Of a stretch of 64,000 nt of DNA, positions 62,080 to 64,000 are shown piece by piece. The stretch's first letter is position 1; the number at the start of each line of letters is the position of its first letter. Source of the stretch: Dermatemys mawii (lineage: Eukaryota; Chordata; Testudines; Dermatemydidae); assembly GCA_007922305.1 (NCBI GenBank), contig ML677366.1:14790783-14854782 (forward strand). The letters run 5' to 3'. A program made the position numbers and the translations under genes. The notes under the pieces were generated by a model. That model saw only the letters and a program-made list of their open reading frames with translations. It was not told the DNA's origin and made no database searches.

Positions 62080-63560
62080 TGTAACCCTTCTGCCCATCAG
62101 AGTTGGCAGCAACAAGGGCCGGGTTCAGTATCCAGGGGTTCCATTCCAATAGCACAATACAAAAACCGGCTCGAGCCCCCACCCAGTGACCTGGGACAAC
62201 CATATACCACCCCTCTGGGCGTCTGTAAGAGACAATACTTCCCCTCTCGCAAGCACAGAGTCTGAGTGTACCAAAGCCTTTTAATAACAGGGAGAAACAA
62301 TGTGGCATTATATTGGGGAAACACCACAAACAAGGTTAATAAACCAAACCATGAACCAGAAGCCCCCCTCCCAGCAAATAGGCCGTGGCCTTCCCTTTGG
62401 CTCTTGAGTTCCACAACCCCAAAAAGTCACTCAATAGTCCCAAAAGTCCAACAGCCCAAGAGTCTCTGTCCTTGGTCCGTGCAGAGTTCAAAAGTCAATT
62501 GGCAGAGTCTTACCTCCCAGCCTGGGTGGAAATGGAGGGTAGGGCAAGGGGCACCTCACGTGGTCCGAAGCCGACTGCGCCACCTCTCTGTGAGGTTCCG
62601 CTGCAGCTCTCCCCGCAATCGGCTCTGCTCCGCTCCGCTGGCTGTCCCACAAACCGCTCTGCCCGTTGATCCGCTAGCTGCTCTGCTAACCGACACACAG
62701 ACAGCTGTGCCACGCCGGTCACTCTGCCCGCAGCACCAACGCCTCCACTAGTTGACACACAGACAGCTCCGCCGCACCGGTCACTCTGCCTGCAGCACCA
62801 ACGCCTCCGCTAGTCGACAGACAGCTCTGCTGCACTGGTCACTCTGCCCGCGGCACCAACGGCTCTGCTAGTTGACATACGGACAGCTCTGCTGCACCAG
62901 CCACTCCGCAGCACCAACAACTCCGCTAGCCGTCCTGCTAGCCAACACGCAGACTGCTTTGCTGCACCAGCCACGCTGCACTTTTTTCCAGCCCCCCTAC
63001 TTAAGACAGTGCTCAGTGATTTCTTTAGCTCTTAGGTGATTTCAGCTCACAGTAGGGGAGCCTTAGTGCAGGTGCACCAGCGAGCCCAAAGCAATTTTCA
63101 GCTCAGCAGCCTGGAACCAGGCTCCTAATGGAAGCAAGATTCAATTCTGACATTCCACAGTGGAGAGAGGCAGGGTGCAATAGGCCTGGGAGACCCTCAG
63201 ACAGAGCCCTCACCAAAAGGTATAGGTGCTTGTCCACTACCTCTCTCGATCTCACAGTGTTCTGAAAACGCATGGCCCTCGCCCAGTGAGTGCTACCTAG
63301 ATGATGGCGAGTCCCTCCATCATAACACGGGCCAAGTACATGTCCATAGTCCTTCATTCACATAATCACAGTAACATCACTTTATCATTCCTGCCCCAAT
63401 AACATAGAAACTGGGGCTCCCTCATCAGCCGAAGTGGCCATGTGGGCTGCTGTGGGCTCAGGCTAGGCGCAGTGGGTGTGTCTATGCAAATTGATCAGCC
63501 CCAGACTTACTTTGCAAGGCTCACTGCAATTCCCATAGTTCGCCACCAGATGTCAGAATA
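62080..63560. mobile_element. Probable LTR-type repeat, borders uncertain
   Basis: It starts TGTAACCCTTCTGCCCATC, which I associate from memory with the border of a turtle LTR repeat, and runs through GC-rich DNA to about TAGTTCGCCACCAGATGTCA (63537-63556). It carries the minisatellite at 62692-62985. No retroviral or gypsy protein domains are visible, and I could not identify a target-site duplication. The overlapping frames at 62097-62751 on both strands have no recognisable domain. Confidence 0.4.
62692..62985. repeat. Minisatellite, ~62-bp unit, about 4.5 copies
   Basis: Units begin GACACACAGACAGCT at 62692 and 62754, with degenerate unit starts at 62816 (4-bp deletion), 62874 and about 62945. 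Each unit contains a GGTCACTCTGCC block, a GCACCAACGCCTCC block and a CTAGTTGAC block. Partial units may extend left to about 62630. Confidence 0.85.
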
Positions 63561-64000
63561 TATCTCATTCCTGACACTGCTTACACTTTGACAGCTACAT
63601 TTTTTCCTCTGTTATCTGAGGGTGTTCTATTTTTCTTCTTGAGACCCCCCATACCCACCCCAAGCAAACAAAAACCTCCCAGCACAAAACCCACTGGCTT
63701 GGGGCCTACAGGATTTATACTGCTGGGGTCTTGTAGCCATACATTTAATACACTTATCTAGGTCTCTACTGGATTTAAACAAAATCAATTCACTTAGACT
63801 AATATTCTTAGAACTCTTTAAGAGCCAGAGAACAATTACTTAGTATTGCAGTTTTAAGAAGCGTGCACAGCAGTGAGAGTTAACTGAATCTGACATTCTC
63901 AGCACCTTAGCCGCTGCCTCCACTGCTACCCAAGAGGAGGAGATAGGTGAAGAATGAAGGAACTGAACCAATCAGACAGAAAATAAATTAATTTTTCTGT
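63561..64000. other. Right edge of the window, no gene seen
   Basis: AT-rich tail end of the window. No exon or recognised repeat; the LTR-like element may continue into it. Confidence 0.45.

Overview
This is a vertebrate nuclear DNA window, most likely from a turtle. The only intact protein-coding gene I can support is TLNRD1 (talin rod domain-containing 1, formerly MESDC1). It is an intronless gene on the + strand at 2324-3391, sitting in a large CpG island of about 0.7-2.9 kb. The turtle assignment rests on the repeats: 3' ends of CR1 LINEs, Penelope-like elements, hAT-type miniature elements starting TAGGGTGACCAG, and TCTACACT-type inverted-repeat elements are, from memory, typical together of chelonian genomes. 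No database search was possible.

Layout. 1-0.7 kb: AT-rich upstream flank. 0.7-4.2 kb: CpG-island promoter, 5' leader with an upstream ORF overlapping the start codon, TLNRD1 coding exon, and 3' UTR with a candidate poly(A) signal. 4.2-29 kb: intergenic DNA with small transposon relics, including an inverted Penelope-like pair at 22.7-24.1 kb with a miniature element inside one arm. 29.3-32.4 kb: a decayed hAT transposase gene followed by a long LTR-like repeat that carries two further insertions. 33-38.5 kb: a near-perfect hairpin, a pogo/Tigger-like element split by a solo LTR, and a second solo LTR. 46.3-48.3 kb: three TCTACACT-type elements side by side, one interrupted by a 1.16-kb hAT-like element holding a C-rich minisatellite. 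48.5-51.5 kb: traces of an unrecognised minus-strand gene. One 107-bp exon candidate has good splice sites, and an 834-bp reading frame is broken by only two in-frame stops. 52-64 kb: more hAT, SINE and CR1 relics, then an LTR-like repeat containing a ~62-bp minisatellite.

Functionally, TLNRD1 acts alone here; nothing in the window forms a pathway or cassette with it. In human, as I recall it, TLNRD1 is flanked by MESD and, after a long gene-poor gap, CFAP161, which fits the lack of further clear genes. The transposons are valuable as a relative-age record, because several insertions can be ordered by nesting and by exact target-site duplications. I found no undescribed multi-gene system. The best candidate for something new is the broken minus-strand coding sequence at 48.5-51.5 kb.
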